Source of the DNA: Verrucomicrobiota bacterium
GTDB taxonomy: Bacteria; Verrucomicrobiota; Verrucomicrobiia; JADLBR01
Length of the DNA: 64,000 bases
Direction of reading: 5' to 3'
Assembly (NCBI GenBank): GCA_029560585.1
Contig: JAKQKQ010000189.1
Span: forward strand, 62,001-126,000
Position numbers and translations under genes: made by a program. Shown here in pieces: positions 25,398 to 34,014 of this stretch (positions within the stretch are counted from its first letter, which is position 1; every line of letters begins with the position of its first letter). The notes beneath the pieces are model-generated. The model ran no database searches. It was not told the DNA's origin and worked only from the letters and a program-made list of their open reading frames with translations.

Positions 25398-27464
25398 CTA
25401 CCTGCGGACGGGGCGGAAGCCGGCGTTGAGTGGGCCGTTTGACGGGTAACACATGATCCGGCATCCAACGCGGCACCAATACGCTGAGTTGTCCCAATCG
25501 CCGCCGCGCCCGACGCGGGAATCGATGCCGAACGACGTTGGGCCCGTTGGATCGCTCGGCGGTGAACTTGAATAATAGGTGTATCCCCAGGTATCCCAGC
25601 ACCACTCCCACACATTGCCAGCCATGTCGTAGAGCCCGTAGCCGTTGGCCGCGAAATACCCCACGGGGCTCGTGAGCGGGAGGTCCCCGTGGTCGAAATC
25701 CGGGTGATTGGCCTGCGTCGGACTCACGTCATAAGCGTCCGACGCGGACGAATAGTAATTGGCCCGAGTGTGCGTGATCGTGTCCGCATCGCTCCAGGGG
25801 AAGCGGCGTCCGCCAGTCCCACCACGCGCCGCCTTCTCCCACTCCGCTTCCGTCGGCAGCCGATAGCCATTTGCATTCCAGTCCACTGAGCCGCTGTCGA
25901 TCTCCAACTGTTCGCCCCGGTACACGTTCGTCTGTGCGCCATCGGTGTGATAGCACGGCGTTAACCCCTCCTTCTCGCTGCGGGCGTTGCACCACTTCAC
26001 CGCATCATACCAGTTCACGCCATGAACAGGGTGGTTTGCCGCTTTACCGCCCCCCGGCGGTAGATCATAATAACCATTTGTCGAGGCCCACGCCCGTACG
26101 TCCTCCCACTGCGCCTTAGATGTCTCCGTCGCCTGCATGTAGAACGCGCTCACGTAGACTGTGTGCCGGGGAAGCTCGTCTGCCCATCCCTCGCTTGGAT
26201 CGAACGCATTGCCCATCTGGAACTCGCCAGCCGGAATCAGGACATAGCTCGGTAGCGCCGACCCCAAACGGGCGCGCCAGAATCGGTGCACGGTGTCCGG
26301 CTCCACGGGGACGTTGGTGCACCATCCGTGCGGCGGGAGCGCCACCCTGACCCACGGCTGCCAGTTGGTGAGGTCGTCGGAGACCTCGATCCAGTGCCGG
26401 AAGCCGACGCTCCCTTCCAAGTCGAGGCGCACAGCGCCATTCGTCAGCCTGGCCGCGACGAGCGCGGGCACCTTGAAAATCGCTGCGACACGAAAACCGA
26501 TGTCATCCAGCTCAGCCGAAGAAACATGGACGCCTCCCACCGACGACCCGATGAACGCCGTGACATTGCTCCAGCTTCCGCCCCGCAGGCCCCGATACGG
26601 CTGGGATCCGACAGTCGCGTTGCTTTCGTTCCACTCCCGGGCGTTTCCCGCCTGGTCAAAGGTCCCATAATAGCTGTCCGCCACGCTGTAGCCACCCGCG
26701 GGGGTCAGGTAGTTCTCGCCGCTGGAGTAGCTGCTGCTTCCCGTCTTCGCGAATCCGTCGTTGAGGAAGTTATACGGCGGACCGACGTCACGGTAGAAGT
26801 TTGCGCTGTTTGTATCGATGCCATTGGGAGGGCGGCTGTTGGGAACCGAGTCGCTCTGCGTCGGGTAAAACCAATAGCCGTCACTCGGCCCACCCGCATC
26901 CGACGGTTGGTGGTGCGCCGCCTTGTACCACTCGTTCTCTGTCGGGATCACCCAGGTCGCGTTCGCCGCGCGGGCGCTGACGTTCGTCGTGGTGCCACCG
27001 TCGGTGAACAGCGTGTAGCTGCCCGTCTCGGTGGTACCAGGAACCTGATTTGTCGGTGCCGGCTGGCCGTTCTCCAACCAGTTCACAAACCGAGCGGTGT
27101 CATAAAAGTCCACGAACACCACCGGCACGTTCCCATACCCAGATTTCACCGAATAATTGTAGCTGCCGCTGGAGCCCGCGCGGATGATTCCTCCGCGGGC
27201 GTCGGAGGACATCTGTGTGTTGTACAGCCCATGCGCGTCGGTCATCGCCACCGAGTTGAGGAACTCAACGTATTGACTGTTGTACACCTCGAACTTGCCG
27301 ATCTGGAAGATGTACGGGACGCTTCCGATGTCAGGCACTGCGTTCGTGTTAAGCGGGTCGGGCGGATTTCCCGGATCTCCCACCGTCACCATCTCCATCG
27401 TGAGGGCCGACGCGACGACTGGCATCGCCAGCATCAACGCATAGCCAATCAGCGACCTCGTCAT
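25398..27464 (-). CDS. Secreted protein with two tandem sulfatase-modifying factor (FGE/SUMF1) domains
   Basis: 688 residues from ATG 27464 (ribosome site GGGGAAAG), with a signal peptide (SLIGYALMLAMPVVASAL). Domain 1 spans about residues 22-325 (WVIPTENEWYKAAHH; GNAREWNESNAT; RGLRGGSWSN). A linker carries a WIEVSDDLTNWQPW beta motif. Domain 2 spans about 400-688 (IPAGEFQMGNAFDPSEGWAD; YRLPTEAEWEKAARGG; DMAGNVWEWCWDTW; GRGGDWDNSAYWCRVGCR). The family fold is that of formylglycine-generating enzyme, but many secreted PVC members are binding or structural proteins. Whether the catalytic Cys pair is kept cannot be settled by eye. It is flanked by direct repeats and followed by an intrinsic terminator. 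Confidence 0.85.
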   Translation of the reverse strand: MTRSLIGYALMLAMPVVASALTMEMVTVGDPGNPPDPLNTNAVPDIGSVPYIFQIGKFEVYNSQYVEFLNSVAMTDAHGLYNTQMSSDARGGIIRAGSSGSYNYSVKSGYGNVPVVFVDFYDTARFVNWLENGQPAPTNQVPGTTETGSYTLFTDGGTTTNVSARAANATWVIPTENEWYKAAHHQPSDAGGPSDGYWFYPTQSDSVPNSRPPNGIDTNSANFYRDVGPPYNFLNDGFAKTGSSSYSSGENYLTPAGGYSVADSYYGTFDQAGNAREWNESNATVGSQPYRGLRGGSWSNVTAFIGSSVGGVHVSSAELDDIGFRVAAIFKVPALVAARLTNGAVRLDLEGSVGFRHWIEVSDDLTNWQPWVRVALPPHGWCTNVPVEPDTVHRFWRARLGSALPSYVLIPAGEFQMGNAFDPSEGWADELPRHTVYVSAFYMQATETSKAQWEDVRAWASTNGYYDLPPGGGKAANHPVHGVNWYDAVKWCNARSEKEGLTPCYHTDGAQTNVYRGEQLEIDSGSVDWNANGYRLPTEAEWEKAARGGTGGRRFPWSDADTITHTRANYYSSASDAYDVSPTQANHPDFDHGDLPLTSPVGYFAANGYGLYDMAGNVWEWCWDTWGYTYYSSSPPSDPTGPTSFGIDSRVGRGGDWDNSAYWCRVGCRIMCYPSNGPLNAGFRPVRR

Positions 27465-28015
27465 CAGGACTTTCCCCAGAGCGGGGCCTAGCGTAGCAGC
27501 AACACTCATGGGGGAGAAAGACAAATCAGGGCGATCCGCCATCGCCTCGGCCCCACTCCGGTGAGCAGACCCGATCGCGCGCTGGTGATGGCGGCGGAAC
27601 CGGTGGTGGCGTGGATCGACGTGTCCAACCCGCGAGAAAATTTTTCCACCCCCCCCCACCCCATGCCCGATGGGGCCCCCCAAACGGGACGTGGCCTCGC
27701 CGGGAAGAGACGATTTTCGCCGACGCTTCTCATGCCATGGCGTAGCGCGCCGACTTCTCGGCTTCTGGGGGGACGTGACCCCCGAGCGGAATGCCCTGCG
27801 AGGCCCGCGGGGCTCCGCTCACACGCAAGGCTCCGCTCCCCCGCGCGCGCACCGCGAGGATCGAGCAGCGCGCTTGCGCGCTGGTTCAGGGCCCCCGAGC
27901 TAGCGGGGCCTTCGGCCCCGAGGGATCGGTGCCCCCCGCTGGCTGCGGGCCGCTGGGCCGGATCTGGGCCGCCCGTGGCCGCTCGCGTCGGGCTGTCCCG
28001 CGGCGAAATCGGCGC
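27465..28015. other. 551-bp GC-rich intergenic region with several palindromes, no gene seen
   Basis: Contains the second copy of the direct repeat (27740-27788) and palindromes such as GCGCGCTTGCGCGC and GGGGCCTTCGGCCCC. Open frames here are low-complexity Arg/Pro/Ala and not credible. The FGE promoter must lie in the first part. Confidence 0.6.
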
Positions 28016-28297
28016 TCATTCGGATGGGGGCGAAGGGCTGCCTTTTTCGCCAGTCGGCGGAATCGGCTCCGCCGCGGGTTGGGGACGCCGTCTACCATGT
28101 CGGCGCCTGGCGGCCAAAGGCCGCAGCTTGGCATGGAAATCAGCCAGTGCTTCGAGGGAGAACACTGGGGTGCCATCTTCGAGAAACTCCGCTCGGAGAC
28201 GGCCCGCGCTGACTGCGCACTGGATGCTGGAATGGCTCACGCCGATGGCGCGGGCGGCCTGGATCAGACGGAGGTAGGGCAACGAGCTCATGGCCAC
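28016..28297 (-). CDS. HTH DNA-binding protein (excisionase/MerR-like)
   Basis: 93 residues. The helix-turn-helix AARAIGVSHSSIQCAVSAGR followed by a wing (AEFLEDGTPVFSLEALADF) has the layout of excisionase-type winged helices. The C-terminal 30 residues are basic and Pro-rich. It is the last gene of the island 1 replication operon (52 bp after the helicase). A role in excision control or copy control is inferred. Confidence 0.65.
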   Translation of the reverse strand: MAMSSLPYLRLIQAARAIGVSHSSIQCAVSAGRLRAEFLEDGTPVFSLEALADFHAKLRPLAARRRHGRRRPQPAAEPIPPTGEKGSPSPPSE

Positions 28298-28349
28298 TTG
28301 GTGGGTATGTTTCGCCGTTCACTGTTCATTTCAACTCCTTCGCCAAGAG

Positions 28350-29612
28350 TCACGGATTCTCGGAGGATTGCGGCTCCATGAACCGGCACAAGGGTCGGTT
28401 AAATGTCAGCTTCGCGACGCCGGTCGGGCCATTGCGGTGCTTAGCGAGATCTAGCTCGATCTCGCAGAAGTCCGCTTCCTCATAATCGGCCTCCTCGGGG
28501 CGGTGCAGCAACAGGGCAATGTCGCAATCCTGTTCGATGCTCCCCGATTCCCTGAGATGCCGCAGGGCCGGGCGATTGCCGCAGGCGTCGCGGTTCAATT
28601 GCGAGGCGGCAATGACGGGCAGGCGCAATTCGACCGCCAGCAGCTTCAATGCCCGCGTAATCCGCCCAACGGCCTCCGCACGGGTGTCGCCATCGGCCTC
28701 GATCAACTGGCAGTAGTCGATGCAAACCAGTTTGGCGCCGTACCGGGCAACGTCGCGTCGAATGGCGGCAACTACGGCGCCCAGGCGCGAGACTCCGGTG
28801 ACCATGTGCAGGGGCATCGCCCTGACGACCTCGGCGGCCTCCGTGAGCGCCTTTTCCCGAAAGGCTGAGTGGGGGGAACCGAGGGACACGCTGCTAAGGT
28901 CGGCAATCAACCGGGCCGTGAGTTCCTCGGCGGACATCTCCAATGACACGAAAAGCACCGGCTCGCCGGCCCTGGCAACGTGCCTGCTGACGTTCAGCAG
29001 AAAGGCCGATTTGCCAACACCAGGCCGCGCTCCCACCACAACCAGTTGCCCCGATCGCAATCCTCCAAGGCGGCGGTCGAGCTTGCTGAATCCGGTGCCC
29101 AGCCCGTCAAGTTGATCTGGGTTCTCCCATCGGCGGCGGTATGCCGCGACAACGGCGTCAACCTCATCGCCCACGGATGCCGAGTACTCCACCGGGGACG
29201 CGACCTGGGCCAGTGACGCGGCAAGCTGCTCTCCCACTTCTCCGACATCGTCGCCGCCATCGAGGGCTTCGATGCCTCGCCTCATCGCTTCCCGCAGCGT
29301 CCTCGTAGCATGGGCCTCGATCAGCAACGCCTTGTAATGTCTCCAGGCTGGCGGGATCGCCCCGCAGACGCTCAACTCTGCTAACAGGACGCGATCTGGT
29401 GGCGCGGCCCCTCGCAGCACAAGCATTTCCGCCAGCGTGGCGGGATCCATGGTTGGGGCCTCGGGCAACCCCAAAAGGCCATCAACGAGCCGCCTGTGCT
29501 CTGGCATCGTGAACCACTCGGGCCGGATGTCCTCCCGCCCGATCAGGGCCGGGGCCAAGAGCAGGCAGCCGAGGGCCTTCCTCTCCACGTCTAGGTATTC
29601 GACGACGGTCAT
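28350..29612 (-). CDS. DnaB-type replicative helicase of the island
   Basis: 420 residues from ATG 29612. The N-terminal domain begins EYLDVERKALGCLLLAPALI. The RecA-like core carries Walker A GARPGVGKSAFL (about residue 195), the SLEMS motif, Walker B LVCIDYCQLIE (about 295), ASQLNRD and the arginine-finger region RESGSIEQDCDIAL. It is slightly shorter than chromosomal DnaB (about 450-470) but complete. It starts 2 bp after the stop of the HTH replication protein, so the pair acts as initiator/loader plus helicase. It implies that the excised island can replicate autonomously. Confidence 0.9.
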   Translation of the reverse strand: MTVVEYLDVERKALGCLLLAPALIGREDIRPEWFTMPEHRRLVDGLLGLPEAPTMDPATLAEMLVLRGAAPPDRVLLAELSVCGAIPPAWRHYKALLIEAHATRTLREAMRRGIEALDGGDDVGEVGEQLAASLAQVASPVEYSASVGDEVDAVVAAYRRRWENPDQLDGLGTGFSKLDRRLGGLRSGQLVVVGARPGVGKSAFLLNVSRHVARAGEPVLFVSLEMSAEELTARLIADLSSVSLGSPHSAFREKALTEAAEVVRAMPLHMVTGVSRLGAVVAAIRRDVARYGAKLVCIDYCQLIEADGDTRAEAVGRITRALKLLAVELRLPVIAASQLNRDACGNRPALRHLRESGSIEQDCDIALLLHRPEEADYEEADFCEIELDLAKHRNGPTGVAKLTFNRPLCRFMEPQSSENP

Positions 29613-29614
29613 AC

Positions 29615-30367
29615 TTACAACTCCCGCCGCTTGGGTTCGGGCCGGGCCGGTGGTGATGATGCCCCGTTGCGCTGGGCCGATGCCACCCATGCCTGCGGAT
29701 CATCCTCATAACGACCATGGTTGAACCACGTCGCCGGGTGCGGCGTAAATTGCGGGTCTTGCCCCTGCCGGGATGCGGCATACTGCCTGACCCTTGCCAG
29801 CAGGATTTCATGCGGAACTTTCCGCATGACCTTCGTGATCGCTTTCAGTGCCGCAGTCTTGCCGACGTGCTTCGGGTATGCCTGATAGATCGCCTCCGCT
29901 TGGATCGAGGTCTCCGATGTCGGGGGCCTGGTACTAGAAACCATTCGCGCCCGGTGATCGGTGCCTATGGACGCCGCACTCGTATCTGACGATTCCTGGT
30001 GGTTCCTTGATGGTTCGGCTGAACTGGAGTTCAGGGGTTCGATGAACTGGGGTTCAGGGGGGACGGAATTCCGGTTCACCCCTGAACTGGAGTTCACCCC
30101 TGCATTGGGGTTCACGGGTATCCTGTATCGATTCGTGCCCTTCCGCCCCGCCTGCCGCTCAACTATCAATTCCCCTGATTCGGCCAGGCGCCTCAATCGA
30201 ACCCTGACATTGCGCTCTCCAGTTAGGCATCTCTCCGCCAACTTCGGTACGGATGGCCAAGCGACCCCGTAATCATCCGCATAATCCGCGATGCATAGGA
30301 GCAAGAGCCGATCCGTGCCCTTGGCCCTGCTCTGCTTCCAGACGTGTCCCATCACCTTGATGCTCAT
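29615..30367 (-). CDS. HTH replication protein (phage RepO/DnaD-like helicase loader or initiator)
   Basis: 250 residues from ATG 30367. The N-terminal winged-helix region (HVWKQSRAKGTDRLLLLCIA, then YGVAWPSVPKLAERCLTG, NVRVRLRRLAESGELIVERQ) is the helix-turn-helix replisome-organiser type. A low-complexity Ser/Asn/Pro linker follows, and then a C-terminal module AEAIYQAYPKHVGKTAALKA with FTPHPATWFNHGRYEDDP, a pattern shared by phage and satellite replication proteins. The start overlaps the previous stop as ATGA. Confidence 0.72.
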   Translation of the reverse strand: MSIKVMGHVWKQSRAKGTDRLLLLCIADYADDYGVAWPSVPKLAERCLTGERNVRVRLRRLAESGELIVERQAGRKGTNRYRIPVNPNAGVNSSSGVNRNSVPPEPQFIEPLNSSSAEPSRNHQESSDTSAASIGTDHRARMVSSTRPPTSETSIQAEAIYQAYPKHVGKTAALKAITKVMRKVPHEILLARVRQYAASRQGQDPQFTPHPATWFNHGRYEDDPQAWVASAQRNGASSPPARPEPKRREL

Positions 30368-30570
30368 CGCCGCCACCGCCTCTCGCGTCGCGTAGCGGCG
30401 ACCATCCAGCGTTCCAGCGAATCCAGCCGTGCCTCGACCTGCCCCGCGGCCAACCCAACTTGGCGACAGCGCCAGACCTCCCCAAGAAATCTCTCCCGCT
30501 GCCGCCTGGCCCGGCGGAGGACAAAGGGCGAGACCGGCCCCGATAAGGGGAAAAGGGTCTGGCGGTTCAA
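30364..30570 (-). CDS. Small basic helical protein of the replication operon (68 aa)
   Basis: Start placed at a TTG (30570) that overlaps the upstream stop as TTGA; its own stop overlaps the next start as ATGA. Mostly one Arg-rich helix (RRARRQRERFLGEVWRCRQV, then VEARLDSLERWMVAATRRER). No family is recognised. The precise 4-bp overlaps on both sides are the main evidence that it is translated. Confidence 0.6.
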   Translation of the reverse strand: MNRQTLFPLSGPVSPFVLRRARRQRERFLGEVWRCRQVGLAAGQVEARLDSLERWMVAATRRERRWRR

Positions 30571-30848
30571 GGTCCACCGACTTTCGCGCTTCCAGCCTCT
30601 GGGCGAGTGTAGGGCCGAAACCCCCACAGCGGACATGCCGTCGAGGGACATTCTCGGATGGCAGCCTCATCCATGCCAACGCAATCGAGGCATTGCGCCT
30701 TGATGGCTTCGCGGGGGCTTGCCCTGCCCAGAAAAACCCGCCGGAAGAGGCTGGCCTTGCCGGGGGCGCACTCCGACACCCACTGCATCCTCTTCGCCTG
30801 TTTGGGATCGCCAAACTGGCCCACCGAGACGGTTTGAAGGGGCTTCAC
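30567..30848 (-). CDS. Cys-rich phage-type small protein
   Basis: 93 residues from a GTG at 30848 that overlaps the previous stop as GTGA. It contains AIKAQCLDCVGMDEAAIREC followed by CPLWGFRPY. The C-x2-C ... C-x4-C arrangement before a P-L-W/H-x-(F/Y)R end is typical of small phage and mobile-element proteins that probably bind zinc. GKASLFRRVFLGRASPREAI precedes it. Function unknown. Confidence 0.7.
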   Translation of the reverse strand: MKPLQTVSVGQFGDPKQAKRMQWVSECAPGKASLFRRVFLGRASPREAIKAQCLDCVGMDEAAIRECPSTACPLWGFRPYTRPEAGSAKVGGP

Positions 30849-31045
30849 GATGCCCTCCCATCGTTCTCTATCTGGAGGATATCGCTCAGCCTGTATCGCA
30901 GCAGCCGGGAACTGAACTGAATGGCCTTGAGTATCCCGGCACGCTGCCGACGTTTTATGGTTTCCACCGAGCAATCCCATCGAGCCGCGAGTTCGCGGCG
31001 CGACAAGAGGCGCTCGACATCAGTTGTCGGAACAAGGTTCTTCAT
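30845..31045 (-). CDS. AlpA-like HTH regulator (66 aa)
   Basis: One winged helix-turn-helix: LLSRRELAARWDCSVETIKR followed by GILKAIQFSSRLLRYRLSDI. This is the layout of AlpA/excisionase regulators that activate integrase or replication genes in satellites. It is the first gene of the leftward replication operon, 54 bp downstream of the 326-aa gene. Confidence 0.75.
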   Translation of the reverse strand: MKNLVPTTDVERLLSRRELAARWDCSVETIKRRQRAGILKAIQFSSRLLRYRLSDILQIENDGRAS

Positions 31046-31099
31046 ACGGCATCTTGATACCGCATGAGCCCGGGGGCGTGGGTGCCTAGCTAAGGCACC

Positions 31100-32080
31100 T
31101 TAGCTTTGCGCAGGGTTAACCATTGATTCCAAACGGATTCTGATGATTTTTTTCAGTTCGGTGCGTATTGCCCTCTCCAGTGTCGGCCCGTTACCACCGC
31201 CGACTGCAACACGGAGGCGCGCCAGAACTTCTGCAGTGGTCTTCATGTTGTTCCGCACTCTATAGAGATCAAAGCTGTGCCAGTTGCGTTGCGCCCCACG
31301 AACAGCGAGTTTCCTGAATTCCACCACCCGCTCGGGATGGCCAGCGCATGCATGACACAGCATCTTCCAGATCACCTCGACATACCGCCCGATCGAATGA
31401 GGACGCAGATCGCCCAGATCGGCGCATTCGAGCAGCGTTTTCCCAGCGTACGCCGGCAATTCCCCCCGAACGTGTTCGAGGATTTCTTTCGCCGTTCCAT
31501 CCCCGTCATCGAGCAGAGGTTTCAGAAGCTCGGCCCATGGTTGCATGAATCCGATTTGACCGATCAACTGAACCACAACGCGAGTCGCATCCTCTTTCTG
31601 GCTCCACCGCCGCGTCCGTGCGCTGTCCTTGCCCGGCGGCTTCATCGTGTTGATTTCGGCGGTTTTCCCGACCTCCAACCGCTGGATCAACGCCGCGAAC
31701 TGCTCCCGCTCCTCGGGATGGTCAGAATAGAGGATTGGCCAACAACTTTGACCGTGAGCGATGTCGCGGAAGATCTCGGGCCTCTTGGAGGCGGCCTCTT
31801 TCAAGAGAACCACACCCCGCTCCACGCGCAACACCAACGCAAGCGCCGCCTCCGCGTTTCCCTGCAAGGCCATGCCATATAATCGCTCCAGCCCATCCTC
31901 CACTCCCGATGCGACCAGACGGACGGCGGCGTCATCGTGCGCCTGCGGTTCAGACAATTTTTTTGCTGCTAGGTAGTCGCGAAGAGACCGATATTCGCGA
32001 CCGAGTTTCTCGAATGGCGCTCGATCCCAAATCGGCAAGTCCCTGAGGTGGACCAAAGTCCGTTCCGATCTCTCTTTCAT
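31100..32080 (-). CDS. Hypothetical protein coupled to the integrase (326 aa)
   Basis: Starts within the integrase stop (ATGA overlap), so it is co-translated with it. The sequence is helical and charged: AALALVLRVERGVVLLKEAA, SQKEDATRVVVQLIGQIGFM and LLKPLLDDGDGTAKEILEHV, with a Trp/Cys-containing segment (VIWKMLCHACAGHPERVVEF). No family is recognised. Position suggests a role in integration, excision or host sensing. Confidence 0.72.
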   Translation of the reverse strand: MKERSERTLVHLRDLPIWDRAPFEKLGREYRSLRDYLAAKKLSEPQAHDDAAVRLVASGVEDGLERLYGMALQGNAEAALALVLRVERGVVLLKEAASKRPEIFRDIAHGQSCWPILYSDHPEEREQFAALIQRLEVGKTAEINTMKPPGKDSARTRRWSQKEDATRVVVQLIGQIGFMQPWAELLKPLLDDGDGTAKEILEHVRGELPAYAGKTLLECADLGDLRPHSIGRYVEVIWKMLCHACAGHPERVVEFRKLAVRGAQRNWHSFDLYRVRNNMKTTAEVLARLRVAVGGGNGPTLERAIRTELKKIIRIRLESMVNPAQS

Positions 32081-33456
32081 TTTGCCCTTCTCCGCTTGCC
32101 GAGGAATCGCCGTGGGGGGATGCCCTCCCCGCTAGCTGGAATTTCAACTCCGATAGTGACAGCCCCCTTGTGCAACAGCGGGCCAAGACCGACCGTCACC
32201 CTCCGCTTACCGTCGAGGTAATGCGCCGCCGTAATCCCGATGTCCGCGTGGCGCAGGGCGCGACTGGCGGCATAGATTCCTCTCTGATCGCAAATGAGCG
32301 AGCCAAACTCTTTCCTGAGTGCGTGAATCGGGGATTTCGCTTTGATCCCTTTATGCCGCAGCCAAAGTGTGAGCCCCTCGAAATGCCGCTGGCATCTGTA
32401 ATGGTGGGAGCCGCCCTCTGGGCGCGGCACCGATTCCGATTCCACCAAGAATCGCCCCTTGGCCACTGACCGAAGGCCCTGAAGTAACTGCATCACCTCC
32501 AGATCGACCTCCACATCCCCGGCAGCCTCCTCCGTCTTCGGATGGAAAAACTCGGTAGCCTGGATGCGGATCAGCCCCCGATCCTGATCCACGGCAGCCC
32601 ACTCCAGCTTGTCGATCTCGTTCCGGCGCAGCCCGGCGAACAGGGACAGCACGAAGATCTTGAACTGCTCCGGCGACGACTCGCGCAATTCCGCCTGGGC
32701 GTCCCGAATCAGTGCCTCGGCATCGATCTCGCTCCTGTACCTCATAGATCCCCGAGGTTCGAATTGCACACCGTCGAATGGATTGGGCTTCGGCAGATCC
32801 AACGTTACGAATCGGAGGTGCCTCGGGCTGAACAGGCTCTTGGCATTCCTCAAAAAGGTGTTTGCAGACCGCCGTGCCGCCCGTTGCTTCACGGGGTTGG
32901 CGCCGGCGGCCTTGATGAAATCCAGTTTCCACTTCTGGACCTTTTCGGGCGTGATCTCGGCCATCGGGACAGCATGGATCTGTTCCACCCACGCCTTGTT
33001 GCCCCCCGCGCGGTAGTCGAACTTCGCCCTGCCACCATCGATGCCCTCGATCTCCGCGACGATCTTCCGCAGCGACCGGGCATATTCAGCAAGAGTATGG
33101 GTCCGAATTCCCGCTTTGGCCCCGATCTCGCCCAAGAGATCCCCCACGGTCGGCCCACCCTCCCGTTTCTGGGTGACCGCACCTGCCTTGAACTTGGCCA
33201 AGGTCTCGTCCCAACCAGCGGCCTCGATGCTCAGATAGATCTCCCGCGCCCTCGCCGCGGCGGCGGCCCGGTTGGGTGTCTTGAGCGGGAACAATTCACG
33301 CCGGCCCCCGTGCTGGATCTTCACGGCCCAGTCTGGCGTCCGCCGCTCCTTGCCCTTCCATCGGTACCCGAGCCGGTACACCTTCTCCGCCCAATACCGC
33401 TGATCCGTCCTTGAAAAGGGCCTCGGACTCTTGGACACTTCTTGGACACTTTTCAT
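32077..33456 (-). CDS. int: Tyrosine integrase of island 1
   Basis: 459 residues from ATG 33456 (ribosome site AGGGGTGA); an in-frame GTG at 33501 is a weaker alternative. A SAM-like core-binding domain (about 90-200) precedes the catalytic domain with Arg I (LFAGLRRNEIDKLEW, about 272), beta-hairpin Lys (FFHPKTEEA), HALRKEF (H-x-x-R, about 376), LRHADIGITAAHYLD (His about 400, Tyr nucleophile about 411). All active-site residues are present. It lies 127 bp from the middle att copy and is transcribed inward, the standard arrangement for tRNA-targeting islands. Confidence 0.93.
   Translation of the reverse strand: MKSVQEVSKSPRPFSRTDQRYWAEKVYRLGYRWKGKERRTPDWAVKIQHGGRRELFPLKTPNRAAAAARAREIYLSIEAAGWDETLAKFKAGAVTQKREGGPTVGDLLGEIGAKAGIRTHTLAEYARSLRKIVAEIEGIDGGRAKFDYRAGGNKAWVEQIHAVPMAEITPEKVQKWKLDFIKAAGANPVKQRAARRSANTFLRNAKSLFSPRHLRFVTLDLPKPNPFDGVQFEPRGSMRYRSEIDAEALIRDAQAELRESSPEQFKIFVLSLFAGLRRNEIDKLEWAAVDQDRGLIRIQATEFFHPKTEEAAGDVEVDLEVMQLLQGLRSVAKGRFLVESESVPRPEGGSHHYRCQRHFEGLTLWLRHKGIKAKSPIHALRKEFGSLICDQRGIYAASRALRHADIGITAAHYLDGKRRVTVGLGPLLHKGAVTIGVEIPASGEGIPPRRFLGKRRRAK
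33430..33451. repeat. Tandem CTTGGACACTT repeat at the integrase start
   Basis: Same 11-bp tandem pair as at 19545-19566. It covers the first integrase codons (reads SVQEVSK on the minus strand), so integrase binding here could also autoregulate the gene. Confidence 0.55.
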
Positions 33457-33582
33457 GCTCACCCCTGCCCTAATCTGATCTCCAATGACCCGATGCCTCA
33501 CGTCGCAAATATCGCTTTAACAGGCTGATAATGCAAGCAGTTCGGATCAGAAAAGGTCACGTCGGGTCAAGGTAAGATACAA

Positions 33583-33639
33583 ATTCGTAATCAGTAGGTC
33601 GTGGGTTCGATCCCCATCTCCGGCTCTCTGATAATCAAC
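33583..33639 (+). other. 57-bp att direct repeat, copy 2 (island 1 / island 2 junction)
   Basis: Identical over 57 bp to 19451-19507. Only the 3' part of the tRNA is present, so it is not a functional tRNA gene. Confidence 0.95.
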
Positions 33640-33909
33640 GAGTTAGCGATGGGCTGCTGACATGCTCAAATTTTTGTCGCACTAATGTCGCACTGGTTTT
33701 TAGGTGCTCTGTCCCCTCATTCGAATATGAGGTGATCGCTCCCCATATTTGAGTGCGACATGCCCTCTACCTTCTAGTCGGCTTCACGGCGTGGTCCCAC
33801 TCTGGGCTACGACGACCAACGCGGATCCTGATTCCCTTCCCACTGGCCCGGTGATAATGAGTCCCGAGACGGCAATATCCGTGCGACGACTATCGTCGAG
33901 GAGGTCTAC

Positions 33910-34014
33910 ATGGCCAAGAAAGGTCCGAAGACGAAAACGCCCGCCACCGCGAAGCGGTCGGCCCGTCGGAATCCAAAGCCACTGTCGGACGACGATCTCC
34001 TTGCGCCACACTGA
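33910..34014 (+). CDS. 34-codon ORF with strong ribosome site; frame stays open past one TGA to 34188
   Basis: GAGGAGG lies 5 nt before the ATG. The peptide is Lys/Arg-rich then acidic (MAKKGPKTKTPATAKRSARR ... PLSDDDLLAPH). After the TGA at 34012 the same frame continues 57 codons to a TGA at 34186, encoding ACTECGLCERVCPAHLQIVQ, a [4Fe-4S] ferredoxin-like motif like the C-terminus of iron-sulphur aldo/keto reductases. It may be a short peptide, a pseudogene of a Cys-rich protein or, less likely, a Sec-containing protein; no SECIS-like hairpin is obvious after the TGA. Confidence 0.45.
   Translation: MAKKGPKTKTPATAKRSARRNPKPLSDDDLLAPH

Noticed and set aside
25398-25560. Diversity-generating retroelement variable region at the end of the double-FGE gene
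   Set aside because: The C-type-lectin-like end fits such targets, but no reverse transcriptase, accessory gene or template repeat is visible in the window.
27790-28010. att site or CRISPR-like array in the GC-rich palindromes
   Set aside because: The palindromes differ from each other, have no regular spacing and match none of the att copies.
30571-30651. Longer start for the small basic protein of the replication operon
   Set aside because: It would overlap the Cys-rich gene by 85 bp, whereas the TTG at 30570 gives the same 4-bp overlap as the other junctions.
33583-33639. Additional tRNA-Thr genes at att copies 2 and 3
   Set aside because: The 5' half of the tRNA is missing at both places; only the 3' 43 nt are present.
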